The notes under the pieces: generated by a model | The model's database searches: none | What the model was told of the DNA's origin: nothing | The model's input: only the letters and a program-made list of their open reading frames with translations | In this document: piece after piece, positions 55,543 through 64,000 of the stretch | Position numbering within the stretch: position 1 is the first letter of the stretch | Layout: every line of letters starts with the position of its first letter | NCBI RefSeq assembly: GCF_014879935.1 | Contig: NZ_JACSRD010000127.1 | Coordinates: forward strand, 1 to 64,000 | DNA from: Prosthecobacter sp. | GTDB taxonomy: Bacteria; Verrucomicrobiota; Verrucomicrobiia; Verrucomicrobiales; Verrucomicrobiaceae | DNA: 64,000 nt | Reading direction: 5' to 3' | Made by a program: the position numbers and the translations under genes

Positions 55543-57081
55543 TTAATGCAGGAAGTGGCGGTAGCCGGTGAAGACCATGGCCATCTTGCTATCGTTCGCG
55601 GCGGCGATGACTTCCTCGTCCTTCACGGAGCCGCCGGGCTGGATGGCGGCGGTGGCACCGGCGTCGGACGCGGCAAGCAGGCCATCGGGGAAGGGGAACA
55701 TGGCGTCGGAGGCGACGATGCTGCCTTTGAGGCTGAGTCCGGCTTCCTTGGCCTTCCACACGGCGATGCGGCAGGAATCGACGCGGCTCATCTGGCCGGC
55801 GCCGATGGCGAGGGTGCGGTCATGGGAGGCGAAGACGATGGCGTTGGATTTGACGTGTTTGACGACGCGCCAGCCAAAGCGCATGGCCTCCAGTTCCTCA
55901 CGGGTGGGCGGACGGATGGTTTTGACCTTGGTTTCGAGATCGTCGAGTCCGAGCGCACGTGCGTCGCTGTCCATGACCATGACACCGCCGGGAGCGGAGC
56001 GGATCACGGGCTCGGCGAGCGCTTCCGCGATGCCGGGGAGCATCTGGATGAGGCGGAGATTTTTCTTTTTCTGCAGCAAGGCGCGTGCATCGGCATCGAA
56101 GTCGGGCGCGATGATGACGTCGGTGAAGATCTCGGAGATGATGCGGGCGAGACCGAGTGTCATGCTGCGGTTGACGACAATGACACCGCCAAAGGGAGCC
56201 TGCTTGTCGGTCTCGAAGGCCTTGTCCCAGGCCTCGCGCAGGTCCTCATCGGCGCAACCGACGCCGCAGGGGTTGGTGTGCTTCAAAATGGCGACGGTGG
56301 GGCGCCGGAACTCGAGGGCGATGCGCGCGGCGGACTCGATGTCGAGCACGTTGGTGTAACTGAGGTCCTTGCCGTGCAACTTGGAGAAGTAGTCGCCGAA
56401 GTTGCCGTAGAGGGAGGTCTTCTGGTGAGGGTTGTCGCCGTAACGGAGTTCGGCGTAGAGCGGCAGGGAAAGATTGAAGGTCTTCTGGGTGACCTGCTCC
56501 TTGTTCAGGTAGGCGGCGATGGCGGAGTCGTAACTGCCGGTGCGCTGGAAGACCTTGCAGGCGAGACGCTCACGGGTGGCGAGGGTGGTGTCGCCGCCGT
56601 TTTCCTTCATCTCGTCGAGCACGACGGAATAATCGGCCGGATCGGTGATGACAGTGACCCAGCGGTGGTTTTTCGCCGCGGAGCGGAGCATGGAAGGACC
56701 GCCGATGTCGATGTTTTCGATGGCCTCCTCAAGCGTGACGTCTTTTTTGGCCACCGTCTGCTCAAAGGGGTAGAGATTGACGACGACGAGGTCGATGACG
56801 GGGATGTCGTGCTTGGTGGCGTTTTTCTTGTCCTCCTCGTTGTCGCGGCGCTGGAGGAGTCCGCCGTGGACCTTTGGATGCAGCGTTTTGACCCGGCCGT
56901 CGAACATTTCAGGAAACCCGGTGTGCTCGGAGACATCGATCACCTGCAATCCGCCTTCCTTCAGATGCTTTGCCGTGCCACCGGTGGAAAGCAGCTCCAC
57001 GTTGAGCGCCGCGAGCCCCTTGGCGAAGTCGAGGAGACCGGTTTTGTCAGAAACAGAAAGCAAGGCGCGGGCGATGGGCAT
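55543..57081 (-). CDS. purH: Bifunctional AICAR formyltransferase/IMP cyclohydrolase
   Basis: A 512-residue enzyme catalysing the last two steps of IMP synthesis. The N-terminal cyclohydrolase has ALLSVSDKTGLLDFAKGL, LLSTGGTAKHLKEGG, RVKTLHPKVHGGLL and NLYPFEQTV. The C-terminal formyltransferase has YGDNPHQKTSLYG, LKHTNPCGVG (the catalytic Lys-His), DKAFETDKQAPFGGVIVVN and the terminal VASDAMFPFPDGLLAASDAGATA...GSVKDEEVIAAAN. ATG 57081 gives the standard N-terminus; the frame is open upstream for 149 more codons without homology. It is complete and in a housekeeping context. Confidence 0.98.
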   Translation of the reverse strand: MPIARALLSVSDKTGLLDFAKGLAALNVELLSTGGTAKHLKEGGLQVIDVSEHTGFPEMFDGRVKTLHPKVHGGLLQRRDNEEDKKNATKHDIPVIDLVVVNLYPFEQTVAKKDVTLEEAIENIDIGGPSMLRSAAKNHRWVTVITDPADYSVVLDEMKENGGDTTLATRERLACKVFQRTGSYDSAIAAYLNKEQVTQKTFNLSLPLYAELRYGDNPHQKTSLYGNFGDYFSKLHGKDLSYTNVLDIESAARIALEFRRPTVAILKHTNPCGVGCADEDLREAWDKAFETDKQAPFGGVIVVNRSMTLGLARIISEIFTDVIIAPDFDADARALLQKKKNLRLIQMLPGIAEALAEPVIRSAPGGVMVMDSDARALGLDDLETKVKTIRPPTREELEAMRFGWRVVKHVKSNAIVFASHDRTLAIGAGQMSRVDSCRIAVWKAKEAGLSLKGSIVASDAMFPFPDGLLAASDAGATAAIQPGGSVKDEEVIAAANDSKMAMVFTGYRHFLH

Positions 57082-57199
57082 GAGTGGTGGAGGGGGAGTT
57101 CGGGGGCGCGGAGTAAAGGGAGATTTGGCAGGGTGCCAAGAGCATTCTGTGGGCCGGTTTTGTGCCCCTATGACGCGGTCAGACGGCTCCGGACAACCA

Positions 57200-57640
57200 T
57201 CACTGTGCCGCAGGGACCGTCGGCACATACGGCGGGTAAAATTTTCGCGCGCCGAACTCGATGTAGCGGTTTTCGGCCGTCTTGAGATAAACCGGTGCCT
57301 TGGCGCTGCCAAAATCATCGGCTCTTTGGTAAACGTGGTGTCTGCCGGTGCTGTCGAGCGCGAGCTTGAACATGCTGGCATCCTCGAACGAGGCTGCGTC
57401 TGCCATGCGCCGATAGAGGCCTTTCTCCTGGCCTTTGAAACGCAGGTTCGGCTGGTAACGGTCATCCGGCCCCAAAGCGGCGTAGTAGTTCGTGTCACCC
57501 AGCGCCGTGGGATACTCGGTCCACTCATATTCCGTCTGCCGCAGATGAATGCGCCAGGACAGGACGACCAACGAAGTCAGCAGCACCACCCAACCGAACA
57601 GCAGGCGTCCGGGCGTGTCGCGGATTTCATTCACAGCCAT
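57200..57640 (-). CDS. Hypothetical membrane-anchored protein
   Basis: A 146-residue protein from ATG 57640. One N-terminal membrane helix (LLFGWVVLLTSLVVLSW) is followed by a soluble domain with many Tyr residues (TEYEWTEYPTALGDTNYYAALG, FKGQEKGLYRRMADAASFED, YIEFGARKFYPPYVPT). I do not recognise a family. It begins 11 bases after the stop of the upstream small membrane protein gene, so the two form an operon. The soluble part probably faces the periplasm. Confidence 0.72.
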   Translation of the reverse strand: MAVNEIRDTPGRLLFGWVVLLTSLVVLSWRIHLRQTEYEWTEYPTALGDTNYYAALGPDDRYQPNLRFKGQEKGLYRRMADAASFEDASMFKLALDSTGRHHVYQRADDFGSAKAPVYLKTAENRYIEFGARKFYPPYVPTVPAAQ

Positions 57641-57651
57641 TAACGGTGGGA

Positions 57652-58074
57652 TCAGCCCATCTGGGCGAGTTTCTTCGTGGTGAAATACAGCACCAAAGTG
57701 ACCACGATGCTCTGCAGGATGCCAAACACCGCCCACTTCACACAGATCATGCCCGGCAGCGGCATGACCGCGTAAAAGACCGGCGCGTAAGCGGTGCCGA
57801 TGAGGCCGACGAAGAAGCCAAAGCGGGCGGCGGATTTGATGGTCACGGTGTTCGCAGCGCAGCGGTTGATCCAGATCACGGTCAGCCCGGCGGCGGCCAT
57901 GCACTGGCCGACCACGAGCCATTTGAGGAAGTGCTTCATCGTGTCCGACGAGCGCCAAAGATGCATGGAGGCGACGTAGTCGGCCTGCATGGCAAGCTGG
58001 TGGATGAGGAGGTCGGTGATCCAGATGGCCGCGAAGGTGGCCATGAAGATGACAATGGTACGTTTGGGATTCAT
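57652..58074 (-). CDS. Hypothetical four-helix membrane protein
   Basis: A 140-residue integral membrane protein from ATG 58074 (MNPKRTIVIFMATFAAIWITDLLIHQLAM). About four membrane helices are visible, including FLKWLVVGQCMAAAGLTVIWI, FGFFVGLIGTAYAPVFYAVM and WAVFGILQSIVVTLVLYF. A short loop carries Trp-Arg-Ser-Ser-Asp after the first helix. The type is seen as a DUF-class membrane protein in related bacteria; no function can be assigned. It is cotranscribed with the gene at 57200 and divergent from the oxidoreductase gene. Confidence 0.75.
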   Translation of the reverse strand: MNPKRTIVIFMATFAAIWITDLLIHQLAMQADYVASMHLWRSSDTMKHFLKWLVVGQCMAAAGLTVIWINRCAANTVTIKSAARFGFFVGLIGTAYAPVFYAVMPLPGMICVKWAVFGILQSIVVTLVLYFTTKKLAQMG

Positions 58075-58184
58075 GGGCGCATTGAGTTGGGATTGGAAGT
58101 AAAGCCTATCAGACATGCACTTCGCACGGCAATGCTGATTTAGTCGTTGTCATCCTGCGGCCTTCCGGCTTCGATGTCGGTCCT

Positions 58185-59258
<1,074 letters not shown>

Positions 59259-59484
59259 GCCCGACGGGGCGTTTAGCGCAGGCAATGGCAGGAGACTGAA
59301 GCCACAAAGGCCCCATTCTGGGTCTGCAACGCGTGATTATTAACTACAACCAATCAATGTAACACCAAAACACATGGTGCCGTGTCATTGTGCTTTTACT
59401 CACTGGGGATTGGCTGCCTTCGTGGGCTGCTCTCAACATTCCTGCTTGCTCCACCTGCCGTCTTGTTTTCTTCTGACGCCGCAC

Positions 59485-59964
59485 ATGGCTTTCAAACTTG
59501 TCATCATCTCGGGCGCGCAAACGGGCGTCGAACGGTCAACTCTGGAATGGACCTTGAAATATGAGCTGCCGCATGGTGGCTGGTGTCCGAAGGGACTGCT
59601 GGCGTCGGCTGAGGCTCCGGATTCGCGGTTCAAGCTCAAGGAAACCGAGTCGGACGATGTCCTGGAGGCCATCAGTTCGAATGTTCGCGATGCGGAGGCC
59701 ACGCTCGTCTTCACGCTGGCCGCCAAGGCGACCGGAACCGCCCAGAAAGCCGTCAGCACAGCCAAGAAGCAGAAAAAACCCGTGTTGCATGTGCATCGCG
59801 GCATTCTCGGCGTCTCTGAGAAGATCGTGGCCTTCCTGGACAAACATTACGTCCGCCGCCTGCACATCACCGGGTCCACCGAGGCCGACGAGGCCGGGCT
59901 GGGGATCTGGGCGGCATCGGAGTTGGAAAAAGCGAAGGCGATTCTCGATCGACGGCCGGATTGA
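59485..59964 (+). CDS. Putative molybdenum carrier (MoCo carrier-like) protein
   Basis: A 159-residue Rossmann-like protein matching the putative molybdenum carrier family (PF12694): VIISGAQTGVERSTLEWTLKYELPHGGWCPKGLLA, ATLVFTLAAKATGTAQKAVSTAKKQKKPVLHV, and LHITGSTEADEAGLG. Algal MoCo carrier proteins bind the cofactor; bacterial copies of this family are untested and resemble nucleotide-binding LOG/TIR-like folds. In front lies a 226-base region (59259-59484) with an AT-rich patch at 59333-59375 that may hold its promoter. No molybdenum genes are nearby. Confidence 0.82.
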   Translation: MAFKLVIISGAQTGVERSTLEWTLKYELPHGGWCPKGLLASAEAPDSRFKLKETESDDVLEAISSNVRDAEATLVFTLAAKATGTAQKAVSTAKKQKKPVLHVHRGILGVSEKIVAFLDKHYVRRLHITGSTEADEAGLGIWAASELEKAKAILDRRPD

Positions 59965-60090
59965 GGTGGCGAACGCACCGATTCGCACTCCGAACGCCTC
60001 ATCTCATCGAGTCAGGCAGCGGTCGTGTTTCACGTGGCATGCGCTCCCCCTTCTCAATTGACGCTGTTCCTTTTTAGTCAGCATGTTGGC

Positions 60091-61539
60091 ATGGCGTTTG
60101 CCTCAATGCCGGTCCTCGCAACCAGCCAGCCATCGTTCCCGAATGATCCCAACCTTCTCCCGGCCAGTCGTGGGCAAGCGTTGATTGACAAGCCGGGCCG
60201 CCTCCTCCTTCTGTCGCTTTTTATGCATTTCCTCGTCGTCGCCTCGTCCACCGCAACGCTTCCATCCATGGGCATGATCGCGCCGTTTGCGCTGCTGCTG
60301 CTGTGCATCGCGCTGATGCCGCTGTTTGCCGCGCATTTCTGGGAGCACCACTACCCGAAGGTCGCCATCGGTCTGGGCCTGGTGACCGCCGCCTACTATG
60401 TGTTCGTGCAAAAAGACTGGCATCCCCTGCACCACGCGGCGCACGAATACGTGAGCTTCATGGCATTGGTCGGCTCCCTGTTCGTCATCTCTGGCGGCAT
60501 CAACATCCGCGTGAAGGGCGAGGCGACGCCCATGGTGAACACGGTGTTCCTCTTGATCGGCGCTGTGCTGGCGAATGTGATCGGCACGACTGGGGCGTCG
60601 ATGTTGATGATCCGCCCGTGGATCAAGATGAACCGCTACCGCATCACCGGCTTCCACATCGTGTTCTTCATCTTCATCGTCAGCAATGTCGGTGGCAGCC
60701 TCACTCCGATCGGTGATCCGCCGCTGTTCCTCGGTTTCCTGCGTGGCGTGCCATTCTGGTGGGTGCTGGGGCATTGCTGGCAGGCCTGGGCGATGGCGGT
60801 GGGACTGCTGCTCGCCATTTTCTATGCGATGGACGCGCACAACTTCCGCCGCGCACCCAAGGAGGTGCGGGAGCTTGAGACCGCGCACGAGGACTGGTTT
60901 TTCCGCGGCTTGCTGAATGTGGTGTGGCTGGCGCTGGTCCTGGGCGCGGTGTTCCTGCCGAAGAACCTCCAGGAAACCACCGTGCTGGGCGTGTTTTCCA
61001 TTCCAGCGCTGGTGATGTTCGCCGCGGCCGCCGCCTCCTATTTCACCACCAAGCCGGAGGTGCACGAGGCCAATGACTTCAACTTCGGCCCCGTGAAGGA
61101 GGTCGGTTTCCTCTTCATCGGCATCTTCCTGACCATGATTCCGGCCCTGCAGATCCTGCAAAGCGGCGAGGCGGTGAAAATCGACACGCCGCTGCAATAC
61201 TATTTCAGCACCGGAGCGCTCTCCGCTTTCCTCGACAACGCCCCCACCTACCTCTCATTCCTGGCGGCAGCCATGGGGCACGAGCATCTGTCAGTGGATT
61301 CCACCAGCGATGTTCTCGGCTTCACGACGGCGCATGCGGCCCATCTCACAGCGATCTCCCTCGGCGCCGTCTTCTTTGGCGCGGGCAGCTACATCGGCAA
61401 CGGCCCGAATTTCATGGTGAAGGCCATCGCGGATAAGTCCAAGGTGCATGCGCCGTCTTTCATCGGCTACATGGCCCGCTTCTCGATCCCCATTCTTCTG
61501 CCGGTATTGATCGTCGTGGGCTGGATCATGGTGAAGTGA
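60091..61539 (+). CDS. Sodium:proton antiporter/citrate-type ion transporter (CitMHS_2-like)
   Basis: An integral membrane protein of about 482 residues with some twelve hydrophobic helices. The conserved features are HFWEHHYPKVAIGLGL, NVIGTTGASMLMIRPWIKMNRYR, SNVGGSLTPIGDPPLFLGF and LSAFLDNAPTYLSFLAAAMG, the two re-entrant-loop signatures (GTTGAS.., DNAPTY..) of the ion transporter superfamily that includes NhaD. The predicted role is Na+/H+ exchange or dicarboxylate transport; NhaD-like seems more likely. ATG 60091 or 60106 are the probable starts. The TolC-family gene begins nine bases after its stop, so the two are an operon. Confidence 0.9.
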   Translation: MAFASMPVLATSQPSFPNDPNLLPASRGQALIDKPGRLLLLSLFMHFLVVASSTATLPSMGMIAPFALLLLCIALMPLFAAHFWEHHYPKVAIGLGLVTAAYYVFVQKDWHPLHHAAHEYVSFMALVGSLFVISGGINIRVKGEATPMVNTVFLLIGAVLANVIGTTGASMLMIRPWIKMNRYRITGFHIVFFIFIVSNVGGSLTPIGDPPLFLGFLRGVPFWWVLGHCWQAWAMAVGLLLAIFYAMDAHNFRRAPKEVRELETAHEDWFFRGLLNVVWLALVLGAVFLPKNLQETTVLGVFSIPALVMFAAAAASYFTTKPEVHEANDFNFGPVKEVGFLFIGIFLTMIPALQILQSGEAVKIDTPLQYYFSTGALSAFLDNAPTYLSFLAAAMGHEHLSVDSTSDVLGFTTAHAAHLTAISLGAVFFGAGSYIGNGPNFMVKAIADKSKVHAPSFIGYMARFSIPILLPVLIVVGWIMVK

Positions 61540-61548
61540 CCCGACGCC

Positions 61549-63015
61549 ATGACCGCCACCGACCGCCGGATGACCCAGCCACAGAAAACCTTCCTGTCCC
61601 GGAGGACAAGGCACGGCCTTGGATTGATATGCGTGTGCCTGGGGGCCTCCGGCTGCGCTTTTTTCCCGCCTCTTGGCACCCGACGCCTCACAAACGACAT
61701 CGCTGGTGTCCACGCCAAGGCGCCTTCGAAGTGGACCGCCCTGCCCCGCATCGAGCCGGATGACGCCACCGGCTGGCTGGATGAATTCGGCAGCGCAAAG
61801 CTGCAAACGCTGGTCCGGCAGGCCGTCGAAAACAATCCAGGCCTCAAAGCGACCGGAGCGCGCGTCGAACAAGCCAGAGCACAGATGATGCAGGCCGGGG
61901 CGGGTCTCTTCCCTGCCTTCACCGCCAGCGGAGCCGGAAGTCGTTCGCAAAGTCCAGGCGACCAGCGCTTTTCGGGCATCAACGCCATCGCCAATCGATT
62001 CACCGGCAACTGGCTCAGCATGAGCTGGGAGATCGATTTCTGGGGCCGGGTGGCCGATTCACGCCGTGCGGCCAAAGCGGGCTCCGAGGCGGCCGAGGAA
62101 GACTGGCATGCGGCTCGACTTTCCCTCGCTGCAAACACCGTGCAGACCGCTGTCACACTGGCCGAGGCGGAAACGCTGCTCGCTTTGGCGCAAAACAACG
62201 TGGCCACTCGCAAGACCCAGCTCGGCATCCTGGAACGCCAGCTAGATCGGGGCATCGACCCGGATCGTGCGGCACTCGATGTCAGTCTGAGCCGTGCGGA
62301 TCTGGCACGCGCGGAAGCGACGGTGCAGCAACGCAGCGCGACGGTTGATTCGACACGACGCATTCTGGAAACGCTCCTCGGAAACTACCCTGCCAGCCTT
62401 GAGAAAGGCCTGGGTGCCCTGCCCTCCTTGCAGCGCCGCATCCCGGCCGGCCTGCCTTCGGAGATGCTTCTCCGTCGTCCCGACCTGCGTGCGGCCGAGC
62501 GCCGTCTCGCGTCCGCGCTCGCCAGTGAAAGCGCGGCGAAAAAGGCCATGCTGCCGAGCATTCGTCTCACCGGCGGTGCCGGGCGCACCTCCCAGGAGAT
62601 CGAGACCTTGATCCGTCCGGAGACCGCCATCTGGAATATTGGCACTCAAGTGGGCCAGACGTTGTTTCAGGGTGGCCTGTTGAAAGCGGGTGTCGATCTG
62701 CAACGTGGCCGTTACCGCGAGATCCTGCAAACTTACGCCTCCAGTGTGCTCACCGCCTTCCGCGAGGTCGAGACCGCTCTCGCCGCGGAGCAATTCCTGC
62801 TTCAGCAGGAAGCCGCGCTCGAACGAGCGGCCGATGAGGCTGAACGGGCGGAAAAACTGGCTTTAGGACAGTATGAAAAGGGTTTGAGCGAGGTGCTGAC
62901 ACTTCTGGATGCCCGGCAGCGTGCTTTTGATGCCCGCAGCTCCCTCACCAGCGTGAAGGCCCAGCGTCTGCGCAATCGAGCCGCCCTCCATCTGGCGCTC
63001 GGGGGCGAGTTTTGA
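61549..63015 (+). CDS. Outer membrane efflux lipoprotein (TolC/NodT family)
   Basis: A 488-residue outer-membrane factor. A basic N-terminus and a hydrophobic signal end in a lipobox (LGASGC), so it is probably lipidated. Two internally similar outer-membrane efflux halves follow, with the family signatures LVRQAVENNPGLKATGARVEQARAQ, WEIDFWGRVADSRRAAKAG, RAALDVSLSRADLARAEATVQQRSA, LLRRPDLRAAERRLASA and QTLFQGGLLKAGVDLQRGRY. It would form the outer duct of an RND or MFS efflux pump. The pump and membrane-fusion genes are not next to it. ATG 61570 is an alternative start. Confidence 0.94.
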   Translation: MTATDRRMTQPQKTFLSRRTRHGLGLICVCLGASGCAFFPPLGTRRLTNDIAGVHAKAPSKWTALPRIEPDDATGWLDEFGSAKLQTLVRQAVENNPGLKATGARVEQARAQMMQAGAGLFPAFTASGAGSRSQSPGDQRFSGINAIANRFTGNWLSMSWEIDFWGRVADSRRAAKAGSEAAEEDWHAARLSLAANTVQTAVTLAEAETLLALAQNNVATRKTQLGILERQLDRGIDPDRAALDVSLSRADLARAEATVQQRSATVDSTRRILETLLGNYPASLEKGLGALPSLQRRIPAGLPSEMLLRRPDLRAAERRLASALASESAAKKAMLPSIRLTGGAGRTSQEIETLIRPETAIWNIGTQVGQTLFQGGLLKAGVDLQRGRYREILQTYASSVLTAFREVETALAAEQFLLQQEAALERAADEAERAEKLALGQYEKGLSEVLTLLDARQRAFDARSSLTSVKAQRLRNRAALHLALGGEF

Positions 63016-63021
63016 GCCGCC

Positions 63022-63837
63022 TTACTCCTCCAGGAACAGCGTTTCGCCGTAGCGCAGTTTTTTCAGACGCTTCTTCATCGGCACCACGGCCCGGCGCACC
63101 GTCTCCTGCGGCTTGGAGGCCCGGGACCTTGGCTCCACCATGGCGATTTCCTGGTAGCGTGGCCTGGATCGCGTCCCGGCCACTGGCGCAGCAGAAGCTG
63201 GGACGGGTGCATCCGCGAGCACGACGGCGGTGTCATCACCGATGGGAATGGCCGCTTCGCTCGCGGCCAGAGAACCGTGACCGACGATCTCCACCGGCGT
63301 GCCCAGGGGCGTTTCGCGGAAGAAAATGGCTGCCATCTTTGTCGGCAGCCGGATGCAGCCGTGCGAGGCCGGATAACCGGGCAGATACCCCTCATGCATG
63401 CCGATGCCACCGACGATGCGCATGAAATAACGCATGTTTGCCCCGAGGAAGGTCGTGCCGGCTGGTTTGGGATCCACCCGAGTGTCAACGTCACCCACCT
63501 CAATGTCTCCAGCGGAGTTCAAATACGCGCCGAACAGCGACGAGCGGTGATGCAGGTCTTTTTCGATGATGCTGTACCGGCCGTTGACCGTTCCGTTGCC
63601 TTCACGGCCGGATGAAATGGGCGACACGCCCACCAGCTCCCCGCCCTTGTAGTAGAACACACGTTGCTCGCTGAGATTGATCACAATGCGTGGCTTTCCC
63701 TGCACACCATCCCCTTTCCACCAGTAGCGGGACTCCTGCGGCGGAGCCTGGACGGTGGCCTGTGGGGACGAACAACTGCTGGCAAACAGGGCGGCAGCCG
63801 TGGCCAGGCACCCAATGAGATGTCGCGCGTGTTTCAT
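63022..63837 (-). CDS. L,D-transpeptidase (YkuD family) lipoprotein
   Basis: A 271-residue exported protein. A signal peptide with lipobox (ATAAALFASSCSS) indicates lipidation. The YkuD domain covers about residues 45-195: RIVINLSEQRVFYYKGGELVGVSPISSG and the active site HEGYLPGYPASHGCIRLP with the catalytic Cys. The enzyme links peptidoglycan stems (3-3 crosslinks) or attaches proteins to the wall. A basic C-terminal tail follows (RSRPRYQEIAMVEPRSRASKPQETVRRAVVPMKKRLKKL). It is convergent with the TolC-family gene, six bases away. Confidence 0.95.
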   Translation of the reverse strand: MKHARHLIGCLATAAALFASSCSSPQATVQAPPQESRYWWKGDGVQGKPRIVINLSEQRVFYYKGGELVGVSPISSGREGNGTVNGRYSIIEKDLHHRSSLFGAYLNSAGDIEVGDVDTRVDPKPAGTTFLGANMRYFMRIVGGIGMHEGYLPGYPASHGCIRLPTKMAAIFFRETPLGTPVEIVGHGSLAASEAAIPIGDDTAVVLADAPVPASAAPVAGTRSRPRYQEIAMVEPRSRASKPQETVRRAVVPMKKRLKKLRYGETLFLEE

Positions 63838-63890
63838 GGCCGCTAGACTGCTACGCCGGTCACGGAATTCCAGAGGGAATCCCGCCCGGT

Positions 63891-64000
63891 TTAGGCATAG
63901 GGCACCGGGGTGCCGGTGCTGTTCGCCAGTTTTTTGAAGCGTTGGATGAGTTCGTTGGTCACCTTGCCCGGTTTGCCGTCGCCGATGGGGCGGCGGTCAT
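63891..64000 (-). CDS. C-terminus of branched-chain aminotransferase-like gene (partial)
   Basis: The last 36 codons of a minus-strand gene that runs off the right edge: DRRPIGDGKPGKVTNELIQR followed by FKKLANSTGTPVPYA and TAA. The IGDGKPGxVT pattern near the end is characteristic of class IV (branched-chain amino acid) aminotransferases. The gene ends 53 bases before the L,D-transpeptidase start, on the same strand and upstream of it. Confidence 0.7.
   Translation of the reverse strand, partial: DRRPIGDGKPGKVTNELIQRFKKLANSTGTPVPYA

Noticed and set aside
55546-57285. 579-codon plus-strand frame opposite purH
   Set aside because: It is a shadow: Gly/Glu/Asp-rich antisense of a highly conserved enzyme gene.

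Overview
The window is about 64 kb of GC-rich, gene-dense bacterial DNA. It looks like a member of Verrucomicrobiota, probably a Verrucomicrobiales/Prosthecobacter-like organism. This is an inference from family content, not a database match: very large exported delta-60-repeat proteins, a Ser/Thr kinase fused to a formylglycine-enzyme-like domain beside an ECF sigma factor, a Tricorn-like protease, a TamA/TamB pair and several multi-domain histidine kinases. Bases 1-44 are not genomic. They match the end of an Illumina P5 oligo, an 8-nt i5 index and the complete Nextera read-1 adapter, so the left edge of the window is the end of an assembled contig. I saw no rRNA, tRNA, CRISPR array or transposase.

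Region 1 (45-15.1 kb) is a signalling and stress block. Two hybrid histidine kinases and two KaiB-like proteins sit downstream of a KaiC-like ATPase, all tightly packed on the minus strand. The KaiC gene lacks its N-terminal third and abuts a trehalohydrolase gene (treZ) that lacks its C-terminus; the two broken ends meet near 5991-6003. Upstream lie a phospholipase D-type cardiolipin synthase, an AI-2E-family membrane protein with a large soluble tail, a DUF883 membrane-anchor protein, a sigma-54 response regulator with its kinase, DUF892 and DUF1328 proteins and a degenerate HD protein.

Region 2 (15.2-30.7 kb) holds a TamA-TamB envelope operon preceded by an iron-permease-family protein, then a dihaem cytochrome, a second phospholipase D gene, an endonuclease/exonuclease/phosphatase protein, an ECF sigma factor with a well-formed terminator, and a run of small genes (HAD phosphatase, ROK/polyphosphate-glucokinase-like kinase, SRPBCC protein, small secreted proteins).

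Region 3 (30.7-47.1 kb) is dominated by three exported giants on the minus strand: a Tricorn-like S41 protease, a protein with five copies of a beta-sandwich-like repeat, and a roughly 2,715-residue delta-60 protein with a duplicated internal module. The last two end in related tails. A LuxR-type regulator lies upstream of the largest.

Region 4 (47.1-53.3 kb) contains a collagen-like protein and a probable tail-fibre-like protein behind an 11-unit, 21-bp repeat array in which several units are near-palindromic. Divergent from these is the Ser/Thr kinase-FGE fusion, whose coding sequence carries three in-frame repeat insertions, two of them palindromic, followed by an ECF sigma factor.

Region 5 (53.3-64 kb) is mainly housekeeping: lepA, pterin dehydratase, purH, two small membrane proteins, an oxidoreductase, a molybdenum-carrier-like protein, an ion transporter, a TolC-family lipoprotein, an L,D-transpeptidase and the C-terminus of an aminotransferase-like gene at the right edge.
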